This document shows, one piece after another, positions 1-9,227 of a stretch of DNA of 64,000 nt. A program made the translations under genes and the position numbers. Origin of the DNA: JAHEEL01 sp963836085 (lineage in GTDB: Bacteria > Actinomycetota > Acidimicrobiia > Spongiisociales > UBA5794); the NCBI GenBank assembly GCA_963836085.1, contig CAWIHT010000013.1:1-64000 (forward strand), written 5' to 3'. Position 1 is the first letter of the stretch. Every line of letters begins with the position of its first letter. The notes below the pieces were generated by a model that was given only the letters and a program-made list of their open reading frames with translations, was not told the DNA's origin and did no database searches.

Positions 1-409
1 CGAACGTGCCTTCCCACGTGCCCTCGTCGTTCGTGCCGGTTGCGGTTCCCAAGCAGTCGCCGACGGTCTGCTCGCCGTTGACCGTGAAGTCGCAATCGAC
101 GGTGTTTACCCACTCGACCGCGGCCCTCGGATCCGACGACGTTGCGGTGCAGTTCAGGACGTAGTCACGTTGCGCCGATCCCGGAAGACCGGATTCGGGA
201 AGTGCCGGTCCGCTCCAGGTGCCATCCGAATCAATGACACAGTCGGACTCACCGGTCACCTCAACGGTCGGGATCGTGGTCTCCTGCGCCGCCGTCGCAG
301 TGGTCGGGACCGTTGTCGCTGCGCCCTCGTCCGCAGAGTCGCTGCATGCAGGCAACAGCAGCACAACCAAGGCGAACGTGATCAGCCAGCGGATGGTGAA
401 CCCCTGCAT
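1..409 (-). CDS. Putative lipoprotein, 3' end beyond the window
   Basis: The frame is open from an ATG at 409 to the window edge, giving 136 residues and no stop. The N-terminus is a classic lipoprotein signal: two basic-flanked hydrophobic stretches ending in LLLPAC, so Cys at about residue 22 would be lipidated and the protein held on the outer face of the membrane. A Thr/Ala-rich linker follows (about 25-45), then a region with four cysteines spaced as in small disulfide-bonded extracellular domains. A good ribosome binding site, GGGAGGAG, lies 9 bases before the ATG. I do not recognise the domain, and the C-terminus is missing. The next gene downstream on this strand is unknown because of the window edge. 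Confidence 0.8.
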   Translation of the reverse strand, partial: MQGFTIRWLITFALVVLLLPACSDSADEGAATTVPTTATAAQETTIPTVEVTGESDCVIDSDGTWSGPALPESGLPGSAQRDYVLNCTATSSDPRAAVEWVNTVDCDFTVNGEQTVGDCLGTATGTNDEGTWEGTF

Positions 410-755
410 GTGTGGGACTCCTCCCAGTCGTCACCGTCGGTTCCTCTCTCAACCACTATGACGCATCAGACCACCGAAATGTGACCCCATTTGAGAAACC
501 GCAAATCACCCGCTGGCGGACAACGCTCAGATTGCCGCCCACAACCGGCTGGGTGTGTTGGTTCGCGATGATGAGTGTGGGGGTTGCACGCCCCGGTCGG
601 GCGGTGAGGGTCCGGTTGAACTATTGCGAGCAGTTCGGTTGGCGTCGATCCGGGGAATCTTGATGGGGTTGCCAACGCGAGTTGTGACGATTCATGACAC
701 AAACGTCGCGGAACTGCGCCCCCGAACGCGTAGCGGGGTGGCGTTGAGCCGGCCT
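410..755. other. Intergenic stretch, no gene seen
   Basis: This 346-base stretch lies between two minus-strand genes. Frames crossing it are rich in Arg, His and Pro and look like shadows. An imperfect hairpin, GCCGGCC-TTCAA-GGACGGC at 748-766, sits over the stop codon of the upstream peptidase gene and could end its transcription. The promoter of the lipoprotein gene must lie in the left part, but no clear boxes were found. Confidence 0.5.
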
Positions 756-2678
756 TCAAGGACGGCCGAGGTTCCGTTCGGGTCGGACCCATCGATGTGG
801 CTGCGGCGTTCCGCCCCTGCGGTCGTCGATGAACCTCCCGAAGTAGTACGAAATCGCCGTGCGCAGTACGCGCTCGCCCCAGCAACCCTGATTGCCCAGT
901 GTGCAGGGCAGCTCGTACCCCGCCCGCATGACGGCACGCGCCGCGGCGAGATCGGCTTCCCCCGCGGCGGGTGGGAGACCGTCGACCCACGAGAAGAACT
1001 CCGCCAAGGAGGTGCCGGTCACGTGCGGGCTTTCGCACCCTTTGTCCTCCGGGTCGCATCCCACAGCGAAGCCATGTGCCGACCGCCACTCATAGGAACC
1101 CTCAGCCACTCGGCCGCTCGACGAATAGACCTGGACGCTCGGCTCCGAAACCTCAACGGGGGCGTCGCACTCACGCTCCTCAACCGGCATCTCGAACCAG
1201 ACCTCCAAGGGCAAGTCGTCGGGGAGACGCGAGTTGCCGAGCCACACCCGCTTCGAGAACCCATCGAAGATGACGAGGTCGGCTCGCCCATCGCCGTCGT
1301 AGTCGGAGGCCGCAGCAGCCTCCACACGCAGCGGAAGGCCGATGGGACTGTATTCGTCGGTGACGCGGGCATACTCACTCGCGGCCCTCGCCACCCGCAC
1401 CACACCGCTATCGATGCCCCACAGGTCGGGATGGAGGTCGAGGTCGGCGTCACCGAGGAAGTAGACCGATGCTCCCGGCATCGGATTGGCGGTCGACAAC
1501 AGGATCTCGGTTGCTCCGCTATCGGGGTCCACCGACCACACTTTGAGACGGTCGCCGTCGACCACGAACAGGTCCAGGTTCCCGTCGCCGTCATAGTCGC
1601 CCGTGGAGACCCATGCCCCATCGGAAGGGGTCGGGACGCCGGTCACAGCGGACGTCTCGGCGCTGTAGCCACCGTATTTCCATCGCACGATCAGACGCAG
1701 GGCCCCGTCGTCGTCGTTGACGGCCCATAGATCCTTCCCGCCCCGACCATCCCAGTCACCGAAACCGATGGTGTGGGCATCCCTGATCACACCACTAAAC
1801 CCGGCGACGAGCGACTGGCGCGGCGAGCATGCGTCGTGGCGCCGGGACGCAACGGACGCGTCGACGAGGAGGCCGTCGTCGGTGTCCGCGAGACGTACCA
1901 CGTCGAGTGCCCCGTTGTCGTCGGCGTCGGCGAGCACTGTCGTGAAGGTCCCCCGGGGTGCGGGTGGAACGACGCGTATCGTTGCCGACGGCGAGGTGAA
2001 GGGGACGGCATCGGTTAGTGGCTCGTACGGCAGGGGGAGCGCGTCGTACCCCGAGAACGCCGGTCCTTGCCATGCGAAGTGCATCGCATCCTTCGAACCG
2101 ATCCAGAGGCCACCCCAGCAGAACCCGGCATCGAGGAAGGCATCGATCCACCAGTCGGGGAGGTCGGTGACGAGGGTGTTATCGGAACGGTTCGGGTTCG
2201 ACCGGGAATTCACGTCGATCGCGATCCCGAAGGTGTGGCGGGAGATCCGCGAGTTCCCCCCAATCGTCCGGGCGGCTGCTGCGAAGGTAGACGCGGGGTC
2301 GATGCGGTACTCGGCCCCCGCTGCCAATGACGTCTCGAGGTTCGACGCTGCCCGCTCGAACGCCGGAAGGGCACGATCATGGATCGTCAGCACCTCCGAC
2401 GAACCGGGCACCTCCCAGCGCACGAGGCTCGATCGCACCTGATCCACGGTGCGGCCGAACATGGCCGCGAACTCACCCCTGAGGAGTTCGTCGCCTGCCA
2501 TCGAACCCCGGTCCTCCGCACGCGGTGTTGTGACACGCTGGGCTCCGCATGAGCTCGACTCGGTGAAGGACGGCCACGCCTCGCCCTCGCCGCCGGTTGC
2601 GCTCGCCGGCTGTGATAGCCCGAGCACTGTCATCACCGCGACGCCGACCGGAATCAAGAGCCTCAACTGCATGCGCAT
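756..2678 (-). CDS. Secreted M15-type peptidase with FG-GAP/VCBS repeats
   Basis: A 640-residue exported protein. Residues 1-27 form a signal peptide ending in PASA. Residues about 60-200 resemble the VanY/endolysin type of peptidase family M15: the stretch SRHTFGIAIDVN (His and Asp ligands) and the later DAMHF (second His) match the zinc-binding pattern of D,D-carboxypeptidases or L-Ala-D-Glu peptidases that cut peptidoglycan stem peptides. From about 230 to 460 come several Asp-rich repeats of the DYDGDGxxDL type, as in FG-GAP/VCBS beta-propellers that bind calcium. The Cys-rich C-terminal 180 residues are not recognised. Two start codons, residues 1 and 3, are nearly equivalent. The role in cell-wall remodelling is inferred from the family; whether the enzyme is active is not known. 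Confidence 0.85.
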   Translation of the reverse strand: MRMQLRLLIPVGVAVMTVLGLSQPASATGGEGEAWPSFTESSSCGAQRVTTPRAEDRGSMAGDELLRGEFAAMFGRTVDQVRSSLVRWEVPGSSEVLTIHDRALPAFERAASNLETSLAAGAEYRIDPASTFAAAARTIGGNSRISRHTFGIAIDVNSRSNPNRSDNTLVTDLPDWWIDAFLDAGFCWGGLWIGSKDAMHFAWQGPAFSGYDALPLPYEPLTDAVPFTSPSATIRVVPPAPRGTFTTVLADADDNGALDVVRLADTDDGLLVDASVASRRHDACSPRQSLVAGFSGVIRDAHTIGFGDWDGRGGKDLWAVNDDDGALRLIVRWKYGGYSAETSAVTGVPTPSDGAWVSTGDYDGDGNLDLFVVDGDRLKVWSVDPDSGATEILLSTANPMPGASVYFLGDADLDLHPDLWGIDSGVVRVARAASEYARVTDEYSPIGLPLRVEAAAASDYDGDGRADLVIFDGFSKRVWLGNSRLPDDLPLEVWFEMPVEERECDAPVEVSEPSVQVYSSSGRVAEGSYEWRSAHGFAVGCDPEDKGCESPHVTGTSLAEFFSWVDGLPPAAGEADLAAARAVMRAGYELPCTLGNQGCWGERVLRTAISYYFGRFIDDRRGGTPQPHRWVRPERNLGRP

Positions 2679-2774
2679 ACGGTATCGGTCTCGACAGACG
2701 AAGCGTACGGAGTCCGATGACCGAGCGACGCTCTTGAACGAAGCGATGCTCCGTGATGGTCCGAGCGCTCAGGA

Positions 2775-3512
2775 GTGACGCGTTCCGGCGGAAGCGATGC
2801 TCCGGTCGTCTTCTTCCACGGCGGGAACTCCTTCAATGCCGATGCGTTGGCTTGGTTTCCCGATGTGGTCGACCAGTTCCGCATCTATGCCGCCGATATC
2901 ATCGGGCATCCCGGCAGGAGCGCTGAGACACGCCTTTCGCCCGCCGACCTCAGCTCTGGCGAGTGGGCCGATGATGTCATGACCTCCCTCGGGCTGGATC
3001 ATGCGAGTGGGCTCGGCGTGTCATACGGTGCTGGGATTGTCATGCGGCTCGCCGTTGTGGCGCCGCAACAACTCGACAAGGTCGCCCTTGTCGTTCCCTC
3101 CGGTCTCGTGAAGCCGAAGATGATGTCGATGATGGGAATGGTGTTGCCCTGGATGCATCACGCGGTGTCACCCTCTCGTCAGAACGTAGTTCGCATGCTT
3201 CAGCCGCTGTTCGCCGACAACGTCGTGGACGATGAGACTGTTGACACGTTCACTGTGGTGTTCGACAACGTACGCATCGAGAGGGGGCTGCCCCGACCAG
3301 CCGGTGCGCACGAACTCGCAAACCTGGTCGCTCCGGCACCTGCAATCGCCGCAGAACTTGACCCTCTCTTCCCGGGGTCGTCGATCATTCCACGAGCCCA
3401 AGAGATCATCCCCAATCTCTTCGCCGCCGAGGCGATCCCGGGGTCAGGCCATTGTCCTTCTCCCGAGGATCGACGAAGCATCTCCGAACGAGTCGCCAAG
3501 TTCCCGCACTGA
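2775..3512 (+). CDS. Alpha/beta hydrolase
   Basis: A 245-residue alpha/beta-hydrolase fold protein. FFHGG near residue 13 is the oxyanion-hole motif, LGVSYGAG near residue 80 is the nucleophile elbow with the catalytic Ser, and GSGHCPSPED near the end supplies the catalytic His. Substrate cannot be told. The GTG start is forced by an in-frame TGA at 2754, so the protein has only about a dozen residues before the HGG motif, whereas family members usually have 20-30. An identical 14-base stretch lies before and just after the start (2740-2753 and 2791-2804), which fits a small local deletion or duplication. It is divergent from the secreted peptidase gene, with 96 bases between them. Confidence 0.8.
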   Translation: MTRSGGSDAPVVFFHGGNSFNADALAWFPDVVDQFRIYAADIIGHPGRSAETRLSPADLSSGEWADDVMTSLGLDHASGLGVSYGAGIVMRLAVVAPQQLDKVALVVPSGLVKPKMMSMMGMVLPWMHHAVSPSRQNVVRMLQPLFADNVVDDETVDTFTVVFDNVRIERGLPRPAGAHELANLVAPAPAIAAELDPLFPGSSIIPRAQEIIPNLFAAEAIPGSGHCPSPEDRRSISERVAKFPH

Positions 3513-3554
3513 ACAACAAGCACACACACCCGCAGCTACATCACCACGTCCTCA

Positions 3555-3874
3555 CCAATTCGAGGCGCCTCCCTCTCGGTCTTACTCGCTCGAAACCGGC
3601 TACTGCGCCACGAGAGGTACATCAACGGCGGGAGGCGGTCGGCAAACCTTGGACTCCTTCGCGACCTCGAAGCGATTCGTGAACTGATCGAGAAGGCACA
3701 CGGCGGCCCACTCGAGTTCAAGGACCTCGGCCGCGGCGACGGGCGGTGCGCATTGCCGACTACCGGGGCTGGCACATCTGGCGCCGCGACGAACGGGCCA
3801 GGTCCATCGAATGGCTCATTGACCGAGGCGAAGCCGCACGCCGAGCCATCGATGCCGACCTCGTCGCAGGTTGA
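3555..3874 (+). pseudogene. Probable decayed gene, two frames
   Basis: Two adjoining stretches look coding by codon use but lie in different frames. The first, roughly 3570-3745, encodes a basic helical segment (LLARNRLLRHERY, then AIRELIEKAHGGPLEFKDLG). The second, 3746-3874, encodes VRIADYRGWHIWRRDERA and a helical Arg/Glu-rich tail before a TGA. Joined by a frameshift near 3745 they would give about 105 residues of one protein. No family was recognised and no credible start codon precedes the first stretch. The call rests on reading-frame continuity and composition alone. Confidence 0.35.
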
Positions 3875-4161
3875 TCGAGCATCGCCGCGCTTCTTGACAG
3901 AAGGTTCCGGGTACACCCTGTGCCGGTACGCCCTTCGCCGCCCATTCGTGCCGACCTGAGCGCGTGGAGGATTGGCCGGCGGAGGTGGATGTGGAGCGGT
4001 CACAGGGCATTCGGAACAGGCCGAGCGGCTCCTGAGCACGAAGTGTGTGTGCGAAGTCCGGACCGAACGATCACCCCGCTCGAGATCGAGTCGTCGACTG
4101 GAGGCCCGCGTCGGGCTTGCCCGTCGTGAGCAGCAAGCCCTGCGGCGCACTGCAAGACGGG

Positions 4162-5061
4162 TCAACGCTCCCTGGCGTTGTAGTCCCCTACGGCCTGCTC
4201 AAGGTCCGCTGCATTCCTGATCGGGGTCGGCAATGGGTAGCTCGTGGTGAGGAAATGCTGGGCGTAGGGGAAGCAGCACGCTTCGAAAGGCTCATCGGCG
4301 AGCAATCCCTGTCCGAAGGTATTGGCCTCGACGTCGACTGCTTCGAGTGGGATCTGCATGGCCTGCTTCATCTCACCGGGGTCGAAGATCAAGCCGAACG
4401 GAACCGACTCCTCATCGAGGAGCCGACCGCCGTAGTCGACCGAGAGATTGCCCTCGACCCAGAGCCGCTGATCCAGCGGCTGGACCGAGGCGGCGTTGAG
4501 GTTGGCGATCATCGCGATGCGATTGGAACTCGTGGAACCTGCAACATCGACCACGAGATCGCCACCGAACGTGGTCGTGACGACCGCGTGCCGCGTGCTC
4601 GACCCCGAGAATCCTTGGCCCGGGTCGTAGCTGATCGTGTCCGATTCGTAGTCGCAGATCACCCACGACAACATGCCCGTCCTCGTGTTCTCAGCGATGA
4701 GGTAGAGCTCGACGCGTATGCCCCAGAACACTGAGGTGTGAACGCTGAACGCCGCGATGATGCCGGCGTATCTGGGCGACGTCGACTCGAACATCGCGGT
4801 GGGTGCGAGCTGGTAGTCCGGGGGGAGTTGCGCCTGCGCAGCGGCAGTATCGGCGATCTCATACGAGAGGAACGAGCAGTAGGGCTCCACAATGAACCCG
4901 ATGAACGGATTGTCGCCGGCGCCCTTCTTCACGATCCACTTCTGTGCAGAGTTGGGAAGCCGCCCGAGCATCTCGGCGCGCTGGTAGAGCTTGCCGACAT
5001 CCTTGGGGAGCACCATCTTCTCTGTGCTCTTGGTGAACGCGATGCGTTCCGCCCTGTCCAT
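4162..5061 (-). CDS. Conserved-looking hypothetical protein, 299 residues
   Basis: I do not recognise this protein. It has no signal peptide. The N-terminal 50 residues are Lys-rich, with MVLPKDVGKLYQRAEMLG. The central part is beta-rich and hydrophobic, and includes LPPDYQLAPTAMFES and a WGIRVELYLIAENT strand, then a long Asp- and Gly-rich stretch. The general pattern of a ligand-binding beta-barrel (as in acetoacetate-decarboxylase-like proteins) came to mind, but no diagnostic residue supports it. Codon use is normal for the region. The ATG at 5061 follows a weak purine-rich site. It is a single gene, facing the debris at 3.6 kb. Confidence 0.7.
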   Translation of the reverse strand: MDRAERIAFTKSTEKMVLPKDVGKLYQRAEMLGRLPNSAQKWIVKKGAGDNPFIGFIVEPYCSFLSYEIADTAAAQAQLPPDYQLAPTAMFESTSPRYAGIIAAFSVHTSVFWGIRVELYLIAENTRTGMLSWVICDYESDTISYDPGQGFSGSSTRHAVVTTTFGGDLVVDVAGSTSSNRIAMIANLNAASVQPLDQRLWVEGNLSVDYGGRLLDEESVPFGLIFDPGEMKQAMQIPLEAVDVEANTFGQGLLADEPFEACCFPYAQHFLTTSYPLPTPIRNAADLEQAVGDYNARER

Positions 5062-5550
5062 TCCCGCGGCCCCTCTCTGCTCGGGATGCAGCCGTCCGCC
5101 CCTCTGAGTCCGTCCCGTTGCACACTAGCTCGCCATCGCCGGTCGACCGAGATCGGAGGCTGCGCTGCTGCGAGCCGGGATGTTGACCAACAATCGTGCC
5201 CCGGTCAATGCGCACTTCGACGAGATCGACGACGTGCACCCCGACGGGGCTCGCGACGATCGGCTGGATTTCTTGATCTCCGCGAGCGTGGATAGCGGCA
5301 GCTCTCCCGATTCCTCCGTGTGGGACGGCCGGAGGATCGTTCGTGACGAGTGCCTGGCGTGTCTCCGCTCACGAGCGATCCCGTGGTATCCGGCTGACGT
5401 GCGCCAGCGGTGGCCACGCTCAATTTGAACCGTCGCGGCGCGTCGCGGCATGAGCGGTCTTGGAGCAATCCCAGTTTCTCAGCGAGCAATCTTGACTGCG
5501 ATGACCATTCTCGACCATGGACTGCCGCGGCCTTCCTAGGCTCGGATGCC
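5062..5550. other. Intergenic stretch with no convincing gene
   Basis: About 490 bases separate two divergently oriented genes. A minus-strand stretch at about 5140-5270 reads VASPVGVHVVDLVEVRIDRG and is more protein-like than its surroundings, but it has no start codon and no recognisable family. It may be a remnant. No RNA gene or clear promoter was seen. Confidence 0.4.
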
Positions 5551-6234
5551 ATGAGACGGGTTCTTGTTGTCCTCGCCATGTTCATCGGGTTCCTCGCGCT
5601 GGCGATGCGCGCCTATGAGCGGTGGTATTTCCCGCGCGACCCGGACCGCGAGGTAGAACCACTGGCGAGAGTTGTCTCACCCGCCGACGGTCGCATCGTC
5701 TATGTGGCTCGAGTGGAGGGCGGAGCCGTGCCCATCGCGATCAAGAACAGACGAGAGATCCCGCTCGACGAGATCGTCAAGGGAGAGGACCGACCTCCCG
5801 CCGGCACCCTTATCGGGATCTTCATGTCACCGTTCGACGTGCACTACCAGCGCAGCCCCATTGCCGGTGTCGTCGATGAGGTGACGTACCACCCGGCGGC
5901 GTTCAATCACGTCATGGGCAGCATGTTCCTTCGGAACCTCGTCGGCGCCGAGCCGTTCCATGAGAAGTCTCCACACATCTACGCAAACGAACGCAACGTG
6001 ATCCGGATCGACGGCAACGACCTGACAGCGTTCGTTGTGCAGATCGCCGATCAGCAGGTCAACAAGATCGACTGCTCGGTCGGGGTCGGCGACTCAGTCG
6101 TAGCAGGAGACAAGATCGGAATGATCCGTCGAGGGAGCCAGGTCGATCTCTTCATTCCCGGCCTCAGTCCCGACGACTTCCCCGACCTCCAGCCGGGGAT
6201 CAAGGTCCGCGCCGGATCCACAACCCTGCTCTGA
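5551..6234 (+). CDS. psd: Phosphatidylserine decarboxylase, short (archaeal-type) form
   Basis: Converts phosphatidylserine to phosphatidylethanolamine at the membrane. The 227-residue protein starts with a hydrophobic membrane segment (about 3-18), then a YERWYFPRDPDR stretch. Family motifs follow in order: VVSPADGRI, a SPFDVHYQRSP motif, a segment with the NERN motif, and near the C-terminus IRRGSQVDLFIP. The Gly-Ser in this last motif is where the family cuts itself to generate the pyruvoyl cofactor, so the gene product should split into a large beta and a small alpha chain. A longer reading from 5410 exists, but its extra 47 residues look non-coding and the ATG at 5551 starts at the membrane segment. 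No phosphatidylserine synthase gene lies next to it. Confidence 0.9.
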   Translation: MRRVLVVLAMFIGFLALAMRAYERWYFPRDPDREVEPLARVVSPADGRIVYVARVEGGAVPIAIKNRREIPLDEIVKGEDRPPAGTLIGIFMSPFDVHYQRSPIAGVVDEVTYHPAAFNHVMGSMFLRNLVGAEPFHEKSPHIYANERNVIRIDGNDLTAFVVQIADQQVNKIDCSVGVGDSVVAGDKIGMIRRGSQVDLFIPGLSPDDFPDLQPGIKVRAGSTTLL

Positions 6235-6391
6235 CCTCGCCACGTCGGGCGGTACGCCCACAGTTCACGGTTCCGGGTGGCCATCGCGGCGATGTCGTTC
6301 TGCGCCGAGTCGTCGCCGTCGCCGTCCAGGATCTGCGGGTTCCCGCCGCTGGACCGTGATCCAGTCGCACGAGTCGTGCCGAAGTACCTGC

Positions 6392-6892
6392 ATGGAACCA
6401 CCGCCAACCACGACGACGATCGACCGTGTCGACCTGATGATCACGACCTTCTTGCGGCGCTGGAGCATTCCCGCTCTGCGAGTCTCCTTGGGCGTGGTGT
6501 TCGTATGGTTTGGAGCCATGAAGGTGTTCGACGTGACGCCCGTTGCGGACCTTGTGGCAAGCACGGTGTACTGGTTCGATCCAGGGTGGGTCGTCCCCGT
6601 GCTTGGAGTCTTCGAGGTCATCGTGGGGATCGGCCTGCTCTTCCGCATCGCCTTGAGGCTCGTCCTCGGACTCTTCGCCCTTCAGATGGTCGGGACGTTC
6701 CTCGTCTTGGCCTTGCTTCCCGAAGTTGCATTCGACGGTGGGAACCCGCTGCTCCTGACGGTGGAGGGAGAGTTCGTGGTGAAGAACCTCGTCCTGCTCT
6801 CGGCCGGAATGGTCGTTGGTGCCACGATTCGCAGCGGCGGTGCGTTCACGCTGAGGACCTCGACGATCGAACGGATCCCCGAGCCGCATTGA
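6392..6892 (+). CDS. DUF417/DoxX-type membrane protein
   Basis: A 166-residue integral membrane protein with four predicted helices. LGVVFVWFGAMKVF in the first helix and VASTVYWFDPGW in the following loop match the YkgB/RclC (DUF417) branch of the DoxX-like superfamily. Members are linked to redox or reactive-chlorine stress, but the reaction is unknown. Later hydrophobic segments are at about 68-88, 92-112 and 130-150, followed by a polar C-terminus. The start could be the ATG at 6392 or the one at 6437; neither has a strong ribosome binding site. It lies 158 bases after psd on the same strand. Confidence 0.75.
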   Translation: MEPPPTTTTIDRVDLMITTFLRRWSIPALRVSLGVVFVWFGAMKVFDVTPVADLVASTVYWFDPGWVVPVLGVFEVIVGIGLLFRIALRLVLGLFALQMVGTFLVLALLPEVAFDGGNPLLLTVEGEFVVKNLVLLSAGMVVGATIRSGGAFTLRTSTIERIPEPH

Positions 6893-7299
6893 TCTGAACA
6901 CGATGCCCGGGCAGCGGAGACCGCCGTTGCCGCGCCCGACCGAGGGGTCTTCACCCTGCCTCAACGGTGTCGCGTTCGACCGGCGTGACTTGGCGTCATG
7001 CACCGTCGGCGATGGCGGCACGAGCGGCGCAGTACCCGCACATGCCATGGACGCCGGCATCGGGAGGGGTCGCCGACGAGCACGTCGTCCGACATGACCT
7101 CGATCGGCCGCTCATCCCCCAGTGAGGCGATACGGCTGCCCTCCACCTGCTGCCCGCGCAATTGCCGCCACGGCGACCAGACGAGAGCCGGCCGTCCATC
7201 GAAGGCGCGAGGTTTCTCACCTCCAGCCGTCGTGGACGGGAACCGAAGAGGCCGCTCCCAGCGTCCAAACGGTACAATCTGTCAAGAAGGGTTCCGGCA
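6893..7299. other. Intergenic stretch, possible remnant on the minus strand
   Basis: About 400 bases without a confident gene. On the minus strand a segment near 7080-7160 reads IASLGDERPIEVMSDDVLVG, and an adjacent segment in another frame, near 7000-7065, ends GVHGMCGYCAARAAI. Together they resemble a small frameshifted protein with a CxxC pair, but no start or family is clear. TACAAT at 7273-7278 is a good -10-like box for the next gene, though no matching -35 box was seen. Confidence 0.35.
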
Positions 7300-7878
7300 A
7301 TGAGACGACTCCTGATACTCGTGACCGGCCTCGCATTGGTCGCCGCCGCGTGCGGTGGATCCGACGAGGCTCAGGTCGCGACGCTCGACAACACGACTCC
7401 ACCGCTTGATCAGACCGTCTCCGACGCCTCCGACACGGTCGACGACGAACAGGCGCTGCTCGCGTTCGCCGCATGCATGCGGGAGAACGGTGTGGAGACC
7501 TTCCCGGATCCGCGACTCAGTGCCGATGGTTCCGTCAGCTTCGGAACCGGCGGCGGCTCCACCCCGTTCGGCGATGTCGACAACGACACGGCAGAGGCGG
7601 CCGTGAACGCCTGCATCGGCGAACTCGAAGGCGCGGCCTTTGCTCCCGGCGGTTCGGCCTTTGATATGACCGAGATGCAGGATTCAATGGTGGAGTTCGC
7701 GCAGTGCATGCGTGACAACGGCATCGACTTCGACGACCCGAATCTCTCCGGCATGTTCTCGGGCGGCGAACTCCAGAACCCATTCGAGGCACTCGACATC
7801 GACGACCCCAAGGTCGCGGCTGCCGTCGAGAAGTGCCAGGGCGTCTTCATCGGCGTCGGCCCGGGCTTCGGAGGCTGA
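7300..7878 (+). CDS. Lipoprotein with two CMR(D/E)NG motifs
   Basis: A 192-residue putative lipoprotein. The signal peptide ends with the lipobox LVAAAC, so Cys at residue 19 should be lipidated. An acidic Thr/Asp-rich linker follows. Two internal repeats then carry the motif FAACMRENG and FAQCMRDNG, each followed by a (F)xDP-type stretch. Paired motifs like this are common in short actinobacterial lipoproteins of unknown function. Two further cysteines (NACIGEL and VEKCQG) could pair with those in the motifs. The ATG at 7300 has AAGAAGG about 9 bases upstream, and a TACAAT box 22 bases further on suggests its own promoter. Function is unknown. Confidence 0.85.
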   Translation: MRRLLILVTGLALVAAACGGSDEAQVATLDNTTPPLDQTVSDASDTVDDEQALLAFAACMRENGVETFPDPRLSADGSVSFGTGGGSTPFGDVDNDTAEAAVNACIGELEGAAFAPGGSAFDMTEMQDSMVEFAQCMRDNGIDFDDPNLSGMFSGGELQNPFEALDIDDPKVAAAVEKCQGVFIGVGPGFGG

Positions 7879-8001
7879 TCGCCGTACGGGTCGGTCGTCG
7901 CCGGCGGGGAGGAACTCACTCGAGCAACCGCCATGCCCGCGCGAGCCCAATCGGCTAGGTTCGATCCCGATGCCGGGAACCCGACTCGTCAGGTGTTCAT
8001 C

Positions 8002-9105
8002 GTGACACGACAGATCGACGTGCATGTCTCACGACGCCCGCTTCATGCTCGGGAGCGAGCTCTGCTCCTGCCGGACCTCGAACGGCGCGGCATCAGCCCG
8101 AGCATGCTCGATGTGCTGCCCCCTGCGGGACGGTTCTTCCAACTGCTCCGTGCTCATTCGTTCGATGGCGACCTCGTCGGTGTCACGAGCCTGATGAGCT
8201 TGCCGCCCTTCGTATCGATCAAACAGATGCTCGGTGAAGGCAATCACGTCGGCTGGGACACCTCGATCTACTACGCGCCAGACGTCGATCGGCCGGCGGT
8301 CGCTGGTGCCCTGTTGCGTGCGATCGCCCGCAGGTCGATGTACTACGGGATGTACTTCGGGCGCATCGACGAAGACGTCCGCGCCGCCCTTCCCACGGTC
8401 CTCCACCGGCTTCTCCGAACGGACTACCAGATCGGTGAGGTCGACTGTCGCTCCTTCGCCAGTGGCGGCGACTTCCTCGCCGCGCACAAACGGCTCCGGA
8501 GGAACCTGCGCGATCACGCCCGATCGGGAGGCACCGTCCACGTTCGAGAGGGCCCGGTCGACCGCACGCTTGCCCGACGATTCTCCAACCTCGTTCGCGC
8601 CACCTATCGCCACCACGGGGGCGTCGGGCGCTGGCAGTTCAGTGAGTACGCCCGACGCACGTGTGCGTCCTTCTTCATGAACTGTGAGGACGCGGTTCAC
8701 ATCTACACAATCGCCGCTGACGGACGATTCACCGGCCTGCAGTCGTTCGTGCTGCACCGCGATCGTCTGGAGCTCTCGGAGGGCGGGTTCGACAGGTCGC
8801 AATCCAACCACCACGCCTATGAGGCGATCGTCGCCGAGTCGGTGGCGTACGCTGCTGAACACGGCCTCGAAGCCGTCGGATACGGGGGAATCTGGAACGA
8901 CACGAAGGACCGCTACACGAACAAGACCGGGCGGGAACCGGTGTATCTGCTGCAGCTCTATCCCTCGACGCTCCAGTACCGGCTGTTCGGGGACGGACTC
9001 TCCGCCTGGGGATTCCGCACGTACTTCGGCGGCCGATTCGCCGGGGCAAGCGCCGAAACGACGATCGAGTCGCGCCAATCACGAATCCCCACAGGCGTCG
9101 ACTGA
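8002..9105 (+). CDS. GNAT-like (BioF2/FemAB-type) acyltransferase
   Basis: A 367-residue soluble protein. The C-terminal half (about 170-330) has the layout of the Acetyltransf_6/FemAB-like group of GNAT folds: a basic HKRLRRNLRDHARSGG helix, a core strand with HIYTIAADGRFTGLQ, and a late segment ending NKTGREPVYLLQLYP, as seen in enzymes that pass an acyl group to an amine. The N-terminal half is a second, more divergent copy of such a domain. Substrate is unknown. The GTG at 8002 is chosen because AGGTG lies 6 bases before it. Alternative starts at 7933 and 7993 would add residues that look non-coding. Confidence 0.65.
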   Translation: MTRQIDVHVSRRPLHARERALLLPDLERRGISPSMLDVLPPAGRFFQLLRAHSFDGDLVGVTSLMSLPPFVSIKQMLGEGNHVGWDTSIYYAPDVDRPAVAGALLRAIARRSMYYGMYFGRIDEDVRAALPTVLHRLLRTDYQIGEVDCRSFASGGDFLAAHKRLRRNLRDHARSGGTVHVREGPVDRTLARRFSNLVRATYRHHGGVGRWQFSEYARRTCASFFMNCEDAVHIYTIAADGRFTGLQSFVLHRDRLELSEGGFDRSQSNHHAYEAIVAESVAYAAEHGLEAVGYGGIWNDTKDRYTNKTGREPVYLLQLYPSTLQYRLFGDGLSAWGFRTYFGGRFAGASAETTIESRQSRIPTGVD

Positions 9106-9227
9106 CGGCCATCACCGGGCGAAGCCCACTTGTGCACTCTCGTCCCGCGGCAAGTCTGGCGAACCAGAATGTCACCGAGGGGCGACCTTGTGCGGGTACG
9201 AATCCACGAATGACCGGCAATCGGTAG

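Noticed and set aside
555..1730. Long plus-strand frame opposite the peptidase gene
   Set aside because: The minus frame has a signal peptide, M15 motifs and FG-GAP repeats; the plus frame has no recognisable feature.
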